Of a stretch of DNA of 64,000 nt, positions 16,232 to 25,682 are shown piece by piece. Source of the stretch: Aquabacterium lacunae (GTDB taxonomy: Bacteria > Pseudomonadota > Gammaproteobacteria > Burkholderiales > Burkholderiaceae_C); NCBI RefSeq assembly GCF_004310865.1, contig NZ_SIXI01000001.1, positions 1 to 64,000 on the forward strand, read 5' to 3'. A program made the position numbers and the translations under genes. The number at the start of each line of letters is the position of its first letter. Within the stretch, counting starts at the first letter, position 1. A model generated the notes under the pieces. The model saw nothing but the letters and a program-made list of their open reading frames with translations, was not told the origin of the DNA and did no database searches.

Positions 16232-17578
16232 ATGTCGTCGCCACAAGCGCGCAAGCCTCTCTACCAATCCCTGTACGTCCAGGTGCTGGTTGCCGTCATC
16301 ATCGGCATCGCCCTGGGTCATTTCGCCCCTGAAACCGGCGCAGCCATGAAGCCGCTGGGCGACGGCTTCATCAAGCTGATCAAGATGATCATCGCGCCCA
16401 TCATCTTCTGCACGGTGGTGGTGGGCATCGCCGGCATGGAAGACATGAAGCGCGTCGGCAAGACCGGCGGCATGGCCCTGCTGTATTTCGAAGTGGTGTC
16501 GACCATCGCGCTGGTGATCGGTCTGGTGGTGGTGAACCTGGTGCAACCGGGCCAGGGCATGCACGTGGACCCCAGCACGCTCGACACCAAGGGCATTGCG
16601 GCCTACACCGAGCCCGGCAAGATGAAGGGCACGGTCGACTTCCTGCTGGGCGTGATCCCCACCTCGGTGGTGGATGCGTTCGCCAAGGGCGACATCCTGC
16701 AGGTGCTGCTGTTCTCGGTGCTGTTCGGCTTCGCCCTGCACAAGTTCGGCGGTCGCGGCACCATGGTGTTCGATTTCATCGAGAAGCTCTCGCACGTGCT
16801 GTTCGACATCGTCGGCATCATCATGAAGGTGGCCCCCATCGGCGCTTTCGGCGCCATGGCCTTCACCATCGGCAAGTACGGCGTCGACTCGCTGGCCTCG
16901 CTGGGCAAGCTGATGGGCGTGTTCTACCTGACCTGCCTCGTGTTCATCTTCGGTGTGCTGGGCTTCATCGCCAGGATGCACGGTTTCAGCATCGTCAAGT
17001 TCATCCGCTACATCAAGGAAGAACTGCTGATCGTGCTGGGCACCTCGTCGTCTGAATCGGTGCTGCCGCGCATGATGGAAAAGCTGGAAAACCTGGGCGC
17101 CCGCAAGTCGGTGGTCGGCCTGGTGATCCCCACGGGCTACTCGTTCAACCTGGATGGCACCTCGATCTACCTGACCATGGCCGCCGTGTTCGTGGCCCAG
17201 GCCACCGACACACCCATGACGCTGACGCAGCAACTGACCCTGCTGGCCGTGCTGCTGCTGACCTCCAAGGGCGCCGCCGGCATCACCGGCAGCGGCTTCA
17301 TCGTGCTGGCCGCCACGTTGTCGGCCGTGGGCCACGTGCCTGTGGCGGGGCTGGCGCTGATCCTGGGCATCGACCGCTTCATGTCGGAAGCCCGCGCCCT
17401 GACCAACCTGATCGGCAACGGCGTGGCCACGCTGGTGGTGGCCAAGTGGACGGGTGACCTCGACATGGACAAGCTGAACCAGGGCCTGAACCACCCGACC
17501 GAACAGGCCGCCCAGGCCCCGGAAGAGATCCTGGACCAGCAGGTGAGCACCATGCACATCAAGCAGGAAGCCGTCTGA
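16232..17578 (+). CDS. dctA: C4-dicarboxylate:cation symporter DctA
   Basis: A 448-residue DAACS-family inner-membrane transporter. [55 protein letters not shown], the serine-rich re-entrant loop [13 protein letters not shown], the [25 protein letters not shown] segment and the second hairpin [23 protein letters not shown] are all present, as is [25 protein letters not shown]. It imports succinate, malate and fumarate with protons or sodium. Single-gene unit closed by a strong terminator. Confidence 0.96.
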   Translation: MSSPQARKPLYQSLYVQVLVAVIIGIALGHFAPETGAAMKPLGDGFIKLIKMIIAPIIFCTVVVGIAGMEDMKRVGKTGGMALLYFEVVSTIALVIGLVVVNLVQPGQGMHVDPSTLDTKGIAAYTEPGKMKGTVDFLLGVIPTSVVDAFAKGDILQVLLFSVLFGFALHKFGGRGTMVFDFIEKLSHVLFDIVGIIMKVAPIGAFGAMAFTIGKYGVDSLASLGKLMGVFYLTCLVFIFGVLGFIARMHGFSIVKFIRYIKEELLIVLGTSSSESVLPRMMEKLENLGARKSVVGLVIPTGYSFNLDGTSIYLTMAAVFVAQATDTPMTLTQQLTLLAVLLLTSKGAAGITGSGFIVLAATLSAVGHVPVAGLALILGIDRFMSEARALTNLIGNGVATLVVAKWTGDLDMDKLNQGLNHPTEQAAQAPEEILDQQVSTMHIKQEAV

Positions 17579-17610
17579 GGAACTTGCTGAAGCTTCGCCG
17601 ATCTGGCTCC

Positions 17611-17636
17611 AAGGCGCCCTGCAGGGCGCCTTTTTC
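17611..17636 (+). terminator. Rho-independent terminator after dctA
   Basis: AAGGCGCCCTG directly followed by its complement CAGGGCGCCTT and a further T run (TTTTTC to 17636) forms a perfect hairpin 33 bp after the dctA stop. It also lies just beyond the 3' end of the convergent response-regulator gene (ends 17650). Confidence 0.88.
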
Positions 17637-17649
17637 ATGGCCCTGCGGC

Positions 17650-18624
17650 TCAGCGCATCTTCAAAGCGGCTACCCGGCTCATGGCCAGGCCGGCCGCGGC
17701 GGTGCGCGTTTCAACGCCCAGCTTGGCGAAGATGTGTTCCAGCTGCTTTTTGACGGTGGCCGGGCTGCTGCCCAGGATGTCGCCGATGTCGCGGTTGGTC
17801 TTGCCCTTGACCACCCAGTACAGGACTTCACCCTCACGGGCCGTGAGGCGGAACTCCTGGGTGATGGCGTCAATGGCGGCCTGGTCAGAGCTCTCGCGCA
17901 TGACCAGCAACCATTCGTCGTCGCCCACAGGCTCATGCAAAGCCACGGTCAGGCGCCGTGCGGCCTGGTTCACCACCCACTGCGGAGCGGCGGGCAACAC
18001 CCCGGCCGCCTCGCCCCCCATGGCGCTCAAGGCTGCGGAAACCTCGGCCACGGCACCTTGCAGCCAGATCACCAGCTCTTCAGGGGCCACCGATTCGGGT
18101 GCATCGAACCACGACAGCATCAGCTTGCGCGCCAGCGGGGTCTGCCACAGCACCCGGCCATCGCTGACCCGTACCGTGATCGAGGCATGGCCGAAGGCAT
18201 CGAGGGCGTTGCGGGCCTGCCGTGCCTGTCGCGCGCTCTGCATGTGGGCTTCGATGCGGGCCAGCACCTCGCGAGGACGCAGCGGCTTGACCACGTAATC
18301 GACCCCACCGGCCTGAAAGGCCGCCACCACGTGCTCGGTCTCGGACAGGCCGGTCATGAACACGATGGGGATGTGGGCGGTTTCCCCCTGGGCCTTCAGG
18401 CGCCGCGCCACCTCGAAACCGTCAATACCCGGCATGACGGCATCCAGCAAGATGATGTCGGGCACCACTTGCGCCGCGCGCTGCAGCGCGGCTTCCCCGT
18501 GCGTGGCGACCAGCACGGTGTAGCCGGCCTCATCGAGGGCGTCGTGCAGCAAGGAGAGATTCTCCGGCACATCGTCCACGATGAGCACGACATCGGTGCG
18601 GCTGCGATCGAGGCTCTCAAGCAT
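17650..18624 (-). CDS. LuxR-type response regulator paired with the NCS1-hybrid kinase
   Basis: A 324-residue protein from ATG 18624. Residues 11-130 form a receiver (VVLIVDDVPENL, phospho-acceptor D61 in ILLDAVMPGIDG, T in FMTGLSE, K in YVVKPLRP). A middle ~120-residue region (VSDGRVLWQTPLARKLML...) looks like a degenerate PAS-type sensor. Residues ~255-324 are a LuxR HTH (FRLTAREGEVLYWVVKGKTNRDIGDILGSSPATVKKQLEHIFAKLGVETR). It follows the hybrid kinase gene by 81 bp on the same strand, so it is the natural partner. Given the flanking urt and urease clusters, a role in urea or nitrogen-compound control is likely but inferred. An in-frame TTG at 18657 is an alternative start. Confidence 0.88.
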   Translation of the reverse strand: MLESLDRSRTDVVLIVDDVPENLSLLHDALDEAGYTVLVATHGEAALQRAAQVVPDIILLDAVMPGIDGFEVARRLKAQGETAHIPIVFMTGLSETEHVVAAFQAGGVDYVVKPLRPREVLARIEAHMQSARQARQARNALDAFGHASITVRVSDGRVLWQTPLARKLMLSWFDAPESVAPEELVIWLQGAVAEVSAALSAMGGEAAGVLPAAPQWVVNQAARRLTVALHEPVGDDEWLLVMRESSDQAAIDAITQEFRLTAREGEVLYWVVKGKTNRDIGDILGSSPATVKKQLEHIFAKLGVETRTAAAGLAMSRVAALKMR

Positions 18625-18705
18625 GGTGGCAGGACAAGGGCAGTTCAGGCACGACAAAGGGTTGCAGCCAGGCCCGGTCAGGCCTGACGAAAGGCATTGT
18701 GAGGC

Positions 18706-21700
18706 TCATGGCGCCTCAGCCGCTTGTTCGGTGCCCCCCGGTTTGGAGGCCTGCTGAGCCAGCGCTGCGCCCACCGCCGAGGCCAGCAGATCAAGCTGAA
18801 AGCCTTTGGCCATGAGCCGCAGACGCTGCACAAACGCTTGAGCGCCTGGCTCGGCCGCCGCGATGCGGTCCAGTGCCTTGTGGATGCCGCGCACATAGCC
18901 CGTGTGGATCTGCTCTTCCAGCTCGCGCAGGTGGGGCTCGCTGGGCAGGGTTTCGGGCAGATCGGCCTGCATCGGCGTACGCACCGTGCGAGGCTGCACC
19001 GGATCGGCCTCGATCCACTGCAGTTGAAGGCGCCGACCCAGCCAGTCGAGCAACTCGCTCACGCGCACCGGCTTGACCAGGAAGTCTTCTGGTGTGATTC
19101 CCACATCGTTGTCCAGTCCCTTGTCAAACGCATTGGCCGAGACGATGGCTGCCGGCGCCTGGCTCAAAGCCTCCTGGTGGATGGCCCTCAGGGTGGCCCA
19201 ACCGTCCAGCCCCGGCATGGCCAGGTCCATGAACAAGGCATCAGGCATCAAGGCCGACGGACCATTGCGCAGGTGCAGCAAGCATTCATCCCCCGAGGCA
19301 AAGGTCTGCACCTCGAAACCCAGCGGCGTGAGGATGCGCAACAGCAGGCCGCGGTCGGCCTCCTCGTTGTCGACCACCCACACACGCCGGCGCTCGCCCA
19401 CATAGCCCGTGCGCTGCCCACGCACGGCCGGTCGCTCGCCCAGGCTGGCACGCACCTGCGGCAGAAACAGCCGGATGCGGAACAAAGTGCCCTGCCCCAC
19501 CTGGCTGGTCACCGTCATCTCGCCCCCCATCAGGTCGGTCAGCATTTTGGAGATCGTCAGACCCAGCCCTGTGCCGCTGGCCGAGGCTCCGGCGGCCGAT
19601 GAGCCCCGCGCAAAGGGCTCGAAAATGCGGGCCAGCTCATCGGGCGCAATGCCAGGGCCGGTGTCCGAAATGTCGATCTGCGCCATCTCGCGGGCATAGC
19701 GCACCTTGAAGCTCACCTCGCCCTGGCTGGTGAACTTCACGGCGTTGCCCAGCACATTGATGAGGATCTGGCGCACGCGGCGTTCGTCGGCTCGAACTGC
19801 CTCCGGCAGGTGGGGGTCGATGTCGGCCACAAAGCGCAAGCCCTTGCTGCGCGCCTCGTGCGCGCTCAGGCTGGTGATCTGGTCCAGCAGGTCGGCCAGA
19901 CGCACGGGGCGCGGCTCCAGCGTGAGCTTGCCGCTTTCGATGCGGGCAATGTCCAGCGTGCCCTCGATCAGCGAGAGCAGGTGGTCGCCTCCACGCTTGA
20001 TGATGCCCACCCCGTGTCGCACATGCTCGGGCAAGGCCTGGTCTTCGTCGAGCAGCTGCGCATAGCCCAGGATGGAATTCAAGGGCGTGCGCAACTCGTG
20101 GCTGATGGTCGAGATGTAGCGGCTCTTGGCGTGGTTGGCCTGATCGGCCTGCTGCTTGGCCTGCTGCAGCTTTTCGTCGGTGATGCGGTGCGACTCGATC
20201 TCGCGCACCAGCAGGTGGGTCTGCCGGTTCGACTCTTCCTGGGCCACCTGCCGGCTTTTGTGGGCCAGCACCAGCCACCAGCCCAGCACCCCGGCCACCA
20301 GCAGCAGCACCGAGAACACCTTGAGCAGCGCGCCCTGCAGCCAGTCGGTCATGTCGGTGGCCGACAGCATCATGCCCACATCAAGATCACGCACCTGCTG
20401 CTGGTAGACCATGCCGAACAAGCCGCCCAGCAAGGCCGACATCACCACCATCACCAGCAGGAAATGGCCCAGCTCGGTGTCCAGCCGGTGCCACAGACGC
20501 TCGGGCAACAGGCGGCGAGCCACGGCGCGCCACTGGTCAGACCACCGAGCCTGCGGCTTGCAAAGGTCTTGGCAGCGCGCATCGAGCGAGCAGCACAAGG
20601 AACAGATGTACCCCTGGTAAGCCGGGCAATGGGCGGTGTCGTCGGCTTCGTACTCGCCCTCGCACACCGTGCAGCGGTGCAAGGCCTTGATGCGGATGAC
20701 CTGGCTGAGCGGCCGACCCTCCGGCCAGGGTGACAAGGGCGCGCGGGCCAGGTAGTAACGCCCCTTGGTTCCCCAGGCCAGCAAAGGCGACACCACCAGC
20801 GCCGTGACCAGGGCAATCAACGCCGAAAAAGCCTGGGCCATTTCACCCATCCAGCCCACGTAGGCCACCACCGACAGCAAAGAGGCTGCCCCCATGGCCC
20901 CCACCCCCACCGGGTTGATGTCATACAGGTGGGCGCGCTTGAACTCGATGCCTGGCGGCGACCAGCCCATGGGCTTGTTGATGACCAGGTCGGCCACCAC
21001 GGCCATCATCCAGGCAATGGCCACGTTGGAATACAGGCCCAGCACCTTGCCCAGCGCCTGGAACACGTTCAGCTCCATCAGCATCAGGGCGATGAGGGTG
21101 TTGAACACCACCCACACCACCCGGCCCGGGTGGCTGTGAGTGAGGCGCGCAAAGAAGTTCGACCAGGCCAGCGAACCGGCGTAGGCGTTGGTGACATTGA
21201 TCTTGAGCTGAGAGATCACCACGAACAGGGCCACCGCCGCAATGGCCCAGGTCTGGTTGGGGAAGATCTTTTCCCAGGCCACCAGGTACATCTGATTGGG
21301 GTCAAGCGCACGGTCGATCGGCACGGCGAACTGGATAGCCAGGAACGCCAGCAACGCCCCGCCCAGCATCTTCAGCACCCCGGGAATGATCCAGCCTGGC
21401 CCGCCCATGAACACGGCGGCGTACCAGCGCACACGCCTGCCGCGGCGTTCCTCCGGCATGAAGCGCAGGTAGTCGGCCTGCTCACCCATTTGCGTGATCA
21501 GGGCAATGCCCACCGTCATGGCCGTGCCGAAGCCCAGCCAGTCGAAGCCCGGGTGGTCGCCATCGCCACCGGCATAGGCCGACAGATCACTCCAGATGTT
21601 CGGGTGGTCACGGAACACATAGATGAATGGCAGCACCAGCATGACCAGCCAGATCGGCTGAGTGATGAGCTGCAAGCGGCTGATGGTGGTCACACCATGG

Positions 21701-22242
21701 GTGACCAGCGGGATGACCACCACCGCGCAGATCAGGTAGCCCCAGGCTGGCGGGATGTCGAAGGCCAGCTCCAGGGCATAGGCCATCACGGCCGCCTCCA
21801 GCGCAAAGAAGATGAAGGTGAAAGAGGCGTAGATCAGCGAGGTGATGGTCGAGCCGATGTAGCCAAAGCCCGCCCCCCGGGTGAGCAAGTCCATGTCGAC
21901 CCCATGCCGCGCGGCATAGACGCTGATGGGCCAGCCGGCCAGCAGGATGATCAGGCCGGTGGCCAGGATGGCCCAGAACGCATTGACGAAGCCATGCTCG
22001 ACCAGCAGCGTGGCCCCCACAGCCTCCAGCACCAGGAAAGAGGCCACCCCGAAGGCGGTGTTGGCCACGCGCCATTCGGTCCAGCGGCGGGCCGAGCGGG
22101 GCGTGAAGCGCAGGGCATAGTCTTCCAGGGTCTCGGTGGCGACCCAGCTGTTGTAGTCGCGCCGCACCTTGATGACCCGCTGCAGGGCCTGCCCGCCGGC
22201 ATCTTCACCGGAAGGCTGTGCATCTTGGTCTGGCTTTTGCAT
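18706..22242 (-). CDS. NCS1-transporter / Cys-rich / hybrid histidine kinase fusion
   Basis: From ATG 22242 the protein has 1178 residues. Residues ~30-500 are a multi-spanning transporter domain of the NCS1 type (WRVANTAFGVASFLVLEAVGATLL, RHGVDMDLLTRGAGFGYIGST, SQLKINVTNAYAGSLAWSNFF). Residues 524-561 hold eight Cys (HRCTVCEGEY ... HC ... IC ... LCC ... RC ... DLC), a likely metal or redox module. Two more membrane helices, a coiled coil, HisKA with H715 in [19 protein letters not shown], HATPase (NVLGNAVKF, DTGPGI, GTGLGLTISK) and a receiver with D1006 (LFMDLAMPGLDG) follow, then a ~110-residue helical tail. By analogy with CbrA, the transporter part may sense or carry the signal ligand. 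Divergent from ureA with 51 bp between starts. Confidence 0.9.
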   Translation of the reverse strand: MQKPDQDAQPSGEDAGGQALQRVIKVRRDYNSWVATETLEDYALRFTPRSARRWTEWRVANTAFGVASFLVLEAVGATLLVEHGFVNAFWAILATGLIILLAGWPISVYAARHGVDMDLLTRGAGFGYIGSTITSLIYASFTFIFFALEAAVMAYALELAFDIPPAWGYLICAVVVIPLVTHGVTTISRLQLITQPIWLVMLVLPFIYVFRDHPNIWSDLSAYAGGDGDHPGFDWLGFGTAMTVGIALITQMGEQADYLRFMPEERRGRRVRWYAAVFMGGPGWIIPGVLKMLGGALLAFLAIQFAVPIDRALDPNQMYLVAWEKIFPNQTWAIAAVALFVVISQLKINVTNAYAGSLAWSNFFARLTHSHPGRVVWVVFNTLIALMLMELNVFQALGKVLGLYSNVAIAWMMAVVADLVINKPMGWSPPGIEFKRAHLYDINPVGVGAMGAASLLSVVAYVGWMGEMAQAFSALIALVTALVVSPLLAWGTKGRYYLARAPLSPWPEGRPLSQVIRIKALHRCTVCEGEYEADDTAHCPAYQGYICSLCCSLDARCQDLCKPQARWSDQWRAVARRLLPERLWHRLDTELGHFLLVMVVMSALLGGLFGMVYQQQVRDLDVGMMLSATDMTDWLQGALLKVFSVLLLVAGVLGWWLVLAHKSRQVAQEESNRQTHLLVREIESHRITDEKLQQAKQQADQANHAKSRYISTISHELRTPLNSILGYAQLLDEDQALPEHVRHGVGIIKRGGDHLLSLIEGTLDIARIESGKLTLEPRPVRLADLLDQITSLSAHEARSKGLRFVADIDPHLPEAVRADERRVRQILINVLGNAVKFTSQGEVSFKVRYAREMAQIDISDTGPGIAPDELARIFEPFARGSSAAGASASGTGLGLTISKMLTDLMGGEMTVTSQVGQGTLFRIRLFLPQVRASLGERPAVRGQRTGYVGERRRVWVVDNEEADRGLLLRILTPLGFEVQTFASGDECLLHLRNGPSALMPDALFMDLAMPGLDGWATLRAIHQEALSQAPAAIVSANAFDKGLDNDVGITPEDFLVKPVRVSELLDWLGRRLQLQWIEADPVQPRTVRTPMQADLPETLPSEPHLRELEEQIHTGYVRGIHKALDRIAAAEPGAQAFVQRLRLMAKGFQLDLLASAVGAALAQQASKPGGTEQAAEAP

Positions 22243-22293
22243 GATGGAGGCTGACACAGCGCCAGGTATCGCAAGTTCGATGCCGCCCACACC

Positions 22294-22596
22294 ATGGAAC
22301 TCACCCCACGCGAAAAAGACAAGCTGCTGATCTTCACGGCAGCGCTCCTGGCCGAGCGCCGCAAGGCCCGGGGCCTGAAGCTCAATTACCCGGAGGCCGT
22401 GGCCCTGATCACGGCCGCCATCATGGAAGGCGCACGAGACGGCAAGACCGTGGCCGCCCTCATGAGCGACGGCAAGACCGTGCTCACCCGCGAAGACGTG
22501 ATGGACGGCGTGGCCGAGATGATCCCGGAAATCCAGGTGGAAGCCACCTTCCCGGATGGCACCAAGTTGGTGACAGTGCACCAACCCATTGCATGA
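22294..22596 (+). CDS. ureA: Urease gamma subunit UreA
   Basis: A 100-residue protein matching the urease gamma subunit end to end: [84 protein letters not shown]. It assembles with UreB and UreC in the cytoplasmic urease trimer. First gene of the operon; ureD, often found just upstream, is replaced by the divergent kinase gene. Confidence 0.97.
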   Translation: MELTPREKDKLLIFTAALLAERRKARGLKLNYPEAVALITAAIMEGARDGKTVAALMSDGKTVLTREDVMDGVAEMIPEIQVEATFPDGTKLVTVHQPIA

Positions 22597-22698
22597 CCGG
22601 TCACCGAATCTCCATCACACACCACCTTTGTGCACTTAAGGCGTCTTGACGCCCTATCCTGAAACACATTCGCCGCCCTGAGCATCCGAGGCACCGAC

Positions 22699-22869
22699 AT
22701 GAAGCACCGCAACCGATTCCTTCTCGCCGCGCTGACAGCACCGGCCCTGGTACACGCCCATGAGGGCCATGGCCTGCCTGGCCTGTCGCACTGGCATTCG
22801 ACCGACGTGCTGGGTTTTGTGGCCATTGTGGCGGTGGCCTTTCTCGTATGGCACGGGGGGCGCAAGTGA
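22699..22869 (+). CDS. 56-residue His-rich membrane microprotein between ureA and ureB
   Basis: ATG 22699 opens a 56-codon frame with a GAGG sequence about 9 nt upstream. [20 protein letters not shown] is a signal peptide; the next residues [16 protein letters not shown] carry five His, and [15 protein letters not shown] is one membrane span before a basic end (HGGRK). Its stop overlaps the ureB GTG start (GTGA), which supports a real, translationally coupled gene. The His pattern recalls the N-terminus of HupE/UreJ nickel permeases, which occupy this operon position in some relatives; this could be a reduced form or a separate metal-binding peptide. Function unproven. Confidence 0.75.
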   Translation: MKHRNRFLLAALTAPALVHAHEGHGLPGLSHWHSTDVLGFVAIVAVAFLVWHGGRK

Positions 22870-23183
22870 GCGCGGGCCTCGTGCCGGGTGAACTGCTCAC
22901 CGACGGGCCTGACCACGACCTCAATCTCGGGCGGCGCACGCTGACGCTGGTGGTGGAAAACGGCGGTGACCGCCCCATCCAGGTCGGCTCGCACTACCAC
23001 TTCGCCGAAACCAACGGCGCACTGAAGTTCGACCGTGACGCCGCCCGCGGCATGCGCCTGAACATCGCATCGGGCACCGCCGTTCGCTTCGAGCCGGGGC
23101 AGCAGCGCACCGTTGAACTGGTTGACTACAGCGGCGACCGCACCGTTTACGGCTTCCGCGGCCTCGTCCAGGGCGCGCTCTGA
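22866..23183 (+). CDS. ureB: Urease beta subunit UreB
   Basis: From GTG 22866 the protein has 105 residues: [46 protein letters not shown], then [29 protein letters not shown], the urease beta core. GTG is chosen because GGGGGG lies 5 nt upstream and the start overlaps the upstream stop; ATG 22848, in frame, would add six residues and lie inside the preceding gene. It is followed by ureC after 31 bp. Confidence 0.95.
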   Translation: MSAGLVPGELLTDGPDHDLNLGRRTLTLVVENGGDRPIQVGSHYHFAETNGALKFDRDAARGMRLNIASGTAVRFEPGQQRTVELVDYSGDRTVYGFRGLVQGAL

Positions 23184-23214
23184 GCCCTGCCGCCACCCAC
23201 AGCACCCACACACC

Positions 23215-24942
23215 ATGGCAAGCATTCCGCGACGCGCCTATGCCGAGATGTTCGGCCCCACGGTCGGTGACCGTGTCCGTCTGGCCGACACCAACCTGAT
23301 CATCGAGGTCGAAAAGGACTTCACCCTGGCCGCTGGCGGCTATGGGGAAGAAGTCAAGTTCGGCGGTGGCAAGACCATCCGCGACGGCATGGGCCAGAGC
23401 CAGCGGGTCAACGGACCAGGCCCCGGCGACGCCTGCGACTGCGTGCTCACCAACGCCCTGATCATCGACCACTGGGGCATCGTCAAGGCCGACATCGGCA
23501 TCAAGGCCGGCCGCATCGTCAAGATCGGCAAGGCTGGCAACCCCGATGTGCAACCGGGCATCGACATCGTCATCGGCCCCGGCACCGAGATCATCGCGGC
23601 CGAAGGCATGATCGTCACCGCAGGCGGCCTGGACACCCACATCCACTTCATCTGCCCGCAGCAGATCGAAGAAGCCCTGAACAGCGGGGTGACCACCATG
23701 ATCGGCGGGGGAACCGGCCCGGCCACTGGCACCTTCGCCACCACCTGCACACCTGGCCCGGACAACATCGCCCTGATGCTCAAGGCCGCCGAGGCCTTCC
23801 CCATGAACCTGGGCTTCCTGGGCAAGGGCAACGCCAGCCAGCCCGAGGCCTTGCGCCAGCAGGTGAATGCCGGGGTGATTGGCATGAAGCTGCACGAAGA
23901 CTGGGGCACCACCCCAGCCGCCATCGACTGCTGCCTGAGCGTGGCCGAAGAAACCGACATCCAGGTGGCCATCCACACCGACACGCTGAACGAATCGGGC
24001 TTTGTGGAAGACACCGTGGCCGCATTCAAGGGCCGCACCATCCACAGCTTCCACACCGAAGGCGCGGGCGGTGGCCACGCCCCGGACATCATGAAAGTGG
24101 TGGGCGAGTTGAACGTGCTGCCATCGTCGACCAACCCCACGCGGCCTTTCACGGTCAACACCATCGACGAGCACCTCGACATGCTCATGGTGTGCCACCA
24201 CCTCGATGCCAGCATCGCAGAAGACCTGGCCTTTGCCGAAAGCCGCATCCGCCGGGAAACGATTGCCGCCGAAGACATCCTGCACGACCTGGGTGCCATC
24301 AGCATGTTCAGCTCCGACTCGCAGGCCATGGGCCGTGTGGGCGAAGTGATCATGCGCACCTGGCAAACCGCCCACAAGATGAAGGCGCAGCGCGGCAAAC
24401 TGCCCGGTGACACCGACCGCCACGACAACTTCCGCGTGAAGCGCTACGTGGCCAAATACACCATCAACCCGGCACTGGCCCACGGCGTGTCCCACGAAGT
24501 GGGCAGCGTGGAAGAAGGCAAATGGGCCGACCTGGTGCTGTGGAAGCCCGCGTTCTTTGGCGTCAAGCCCAGCCTGATCCTCAAGGGTGGCTTCATTGCC
24601 GCAGCGGCCATGGGTGACCCGAACGCCTCGATCCCCACACCGCAACCGGTGCATTTCCGCCCCATGTTCGGCAGCTTCGGGGGTGCGCTGCACCGCAGCT
24701 CGATCACGTTCATGAGCCAGGCTGGCATCGCCGCGGGCCTGCCTGCGCAACTGGGCCTGAAGAAGCAGATCGTGGGCGTGAAGGGCTGCCGCACCGTCAA
24801 GAAGACCGACATGGTGCACAACGCCTACCTGCCCAAAATGGAGATCGACGCCCAGACCTACCAGGTGCGCGCCGACGGCGTGCTGCTGACCTGCGAGCCG
24901 GCCACCAGCCTGCCCATGGCCCAACGCTACTTCCTGTTCTGA
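23215..24942 (+). CDS. ureC: Urease alpha (catalytic) subunit UreC
   Basis: A 575-residue catalytic subunit that hydrolyses urea to ammonia and carbamate at a dinuclear nickel site. Nickel ligands include H142 and H144 in [11 protein letters not shown] and the carbamylated lysine K225 in [12 protein letters not shown]; the active-site flap has C327 and H328 in MLMVCHHLD. The start [26 protein letters not shown] is the standard urease alpha N-terminus, so ATG 23215 is preferred to in-frame starts from 23113 that lie inside ureB. Length is typical of bacterial UreC. Confidence 0.98.
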   Translation: MASIPRRAYAEMFGPTVGDRVRLADTNLIIEVEKDFTLAAGGYGEEVKFGGGKTIRDGMGQSQRVNGPGPGDACDCVLTNALIIDHWGIVKADIGIKAGRIVKIGKAGNPDVQPGIDIVIGPGTEIIAAEGMIVTAGGLDTHIHFICPQQIEEALNSGVTTMIGGGTGPATGTFATTCTPGPDNIALMLKAAEAFPMNLGFLGKGNASQPEALRQQVNAGVIGMKLHEDWGTTPAAIDCCLSVAEETDIQVAIHTDTLNESGFVEDTVAAFKGRTIHSFHTEGAGGGHAPDIMKVVGELNVLPSSTNPTRPFTVNTIDEHLDMLMVCHHLDASIAEDLAFAESRIRRETIAAEDILHDLGAISMFSSDSQAMGRVGEVIMRTWQTAHKMKAQRGKLPGDTDRHDNFRVKRYVAKYTINPALAHGVSHEVGSVEEGKWADLVLWKPAFFGVKPSLILKGGFIAAAAMGDPNASIPTPQPVHFRPMFGSFGGALHRSSITFMSQAGIAAGLPAQLGLKKQIVGVKGCRTVKKTDMVHNAYLPKMEIDAQTYQVRADGVLLTCEPATSLPMAQRYFLF

Positions 24943-24956
24943 GCGACACTGGGCGC

Positions 24957-25679
24957 ATGCTGACCGTCAACAAACTCCTTCCGCAAGGCCAGGGCCTGGC
25001 CGCCGTGCTGCTCAAGCGTGCAGCCACCGTGCAACTCGACTGGGACGTGCGCCAGAAAAGCCGGTTTGACGCCACCGACAGCCAGGGGCGCACCCTGGGC
25101 GTGTTCCTGCCGCGCGGCACCGTGGTGCGTGGCGGCGATGTGCTGGTGGCTGAAGACGGCTCCATGATCCGCGTGGACGCCGCCCCGCAGCCGGTGCTGG
25201 TGATCACGCCATGCAGCGCCCACGGCAGCCCCTTCGACCTGACCCGCGCGGCCTACCACCTGGGCAACCGCCATGTGCAGATCGAATTGCGCCCCGACCA
25301 CCTGAAGATCGAGCCTGACCACGTGCTGGCCGACATGCTGACGGCCATGCACCTGACGGTGGTGGCCCAGGAGGCGCCGTTCGAACCCGAAGCGGGCGCA
25401 TACGCAGCGGGGCACGGCGGTGGGCACCACCACGGACACAGCCACGGGCACGATCACGACCATGCCCCCCACGCCCACGCCCACGCGCCCGCCAGCGCCC
25501 ACGTGCACGGTCCCGGTTGTGGGCACGACCACAGCCGCGACCATGAACACGGTCATGAACACGGGCACACGCACGCACCGGCTGCTGCAGCGCCCGTGCG
25601 TGGCAAGCCGCTGGGCATCCCGGTCAAAGGTGAGACCAAACCCCACGTTCACGGCCCGGGCTGCGGCCACGACCACTGA
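24957..25679 (+). CDS. ureE: Urease accessory protein UreE with long His-rich tail
   Basis: A 240-residue nickel metallochaperone. The N-terminal part ([36 protein letters not shown]) and central metal-binding domain ([14 protein letters not shown] with the conserved His) match UreE. From about residue 145 the tail is packed with His, Asp and Gly in motifs such as [14 protein letters not shown] and HGPGCGHDH (twice, with a Cys in each). The tail should bind several nickel ions and extends the protein well beyond the ~160 residues of tail-less UreE. It lies 14 bp after ureC. Confidence 0.96.
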   Translation: MLTVNKLLPQGQGLAAVLLKRAATVQLDWDVRQKSRFDATDSQGRTLGVFLPRGTVVRGGDVLVAEDGSMIRVDAAPQPVLVITPCSAHGSPFDLTRAAYHLGNRHVQIELRPDHLKIEPDHVLADMLTAMHLTVVAQEAPFEPEAGAYAAGHGGGHHHGHSHGHDHDHAPHAHAHAPASAHVHGPGCGHDHSRDHEHGHEHGHTHAPAAAAPVRGKPLGIPVKGETKPHVHGPGCGHDH

Positions 25680-25682
25680 GCC

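Noticed and set aside
22243-22584. N-terminal extension of the hybrid kinase into the ureA region
   Set aside because: The 114 extra codons would be antisense to ureA and show His-rich shadow composition; the transporter homology begins shortly after ATG 22242.
22921-24924. A 667-codon minus-strand frame opposite ureB/ureC
   Set aside because: ureC on the other strand has every catalytic motif; the reverse frame is His/Gly/Val-rich noise.
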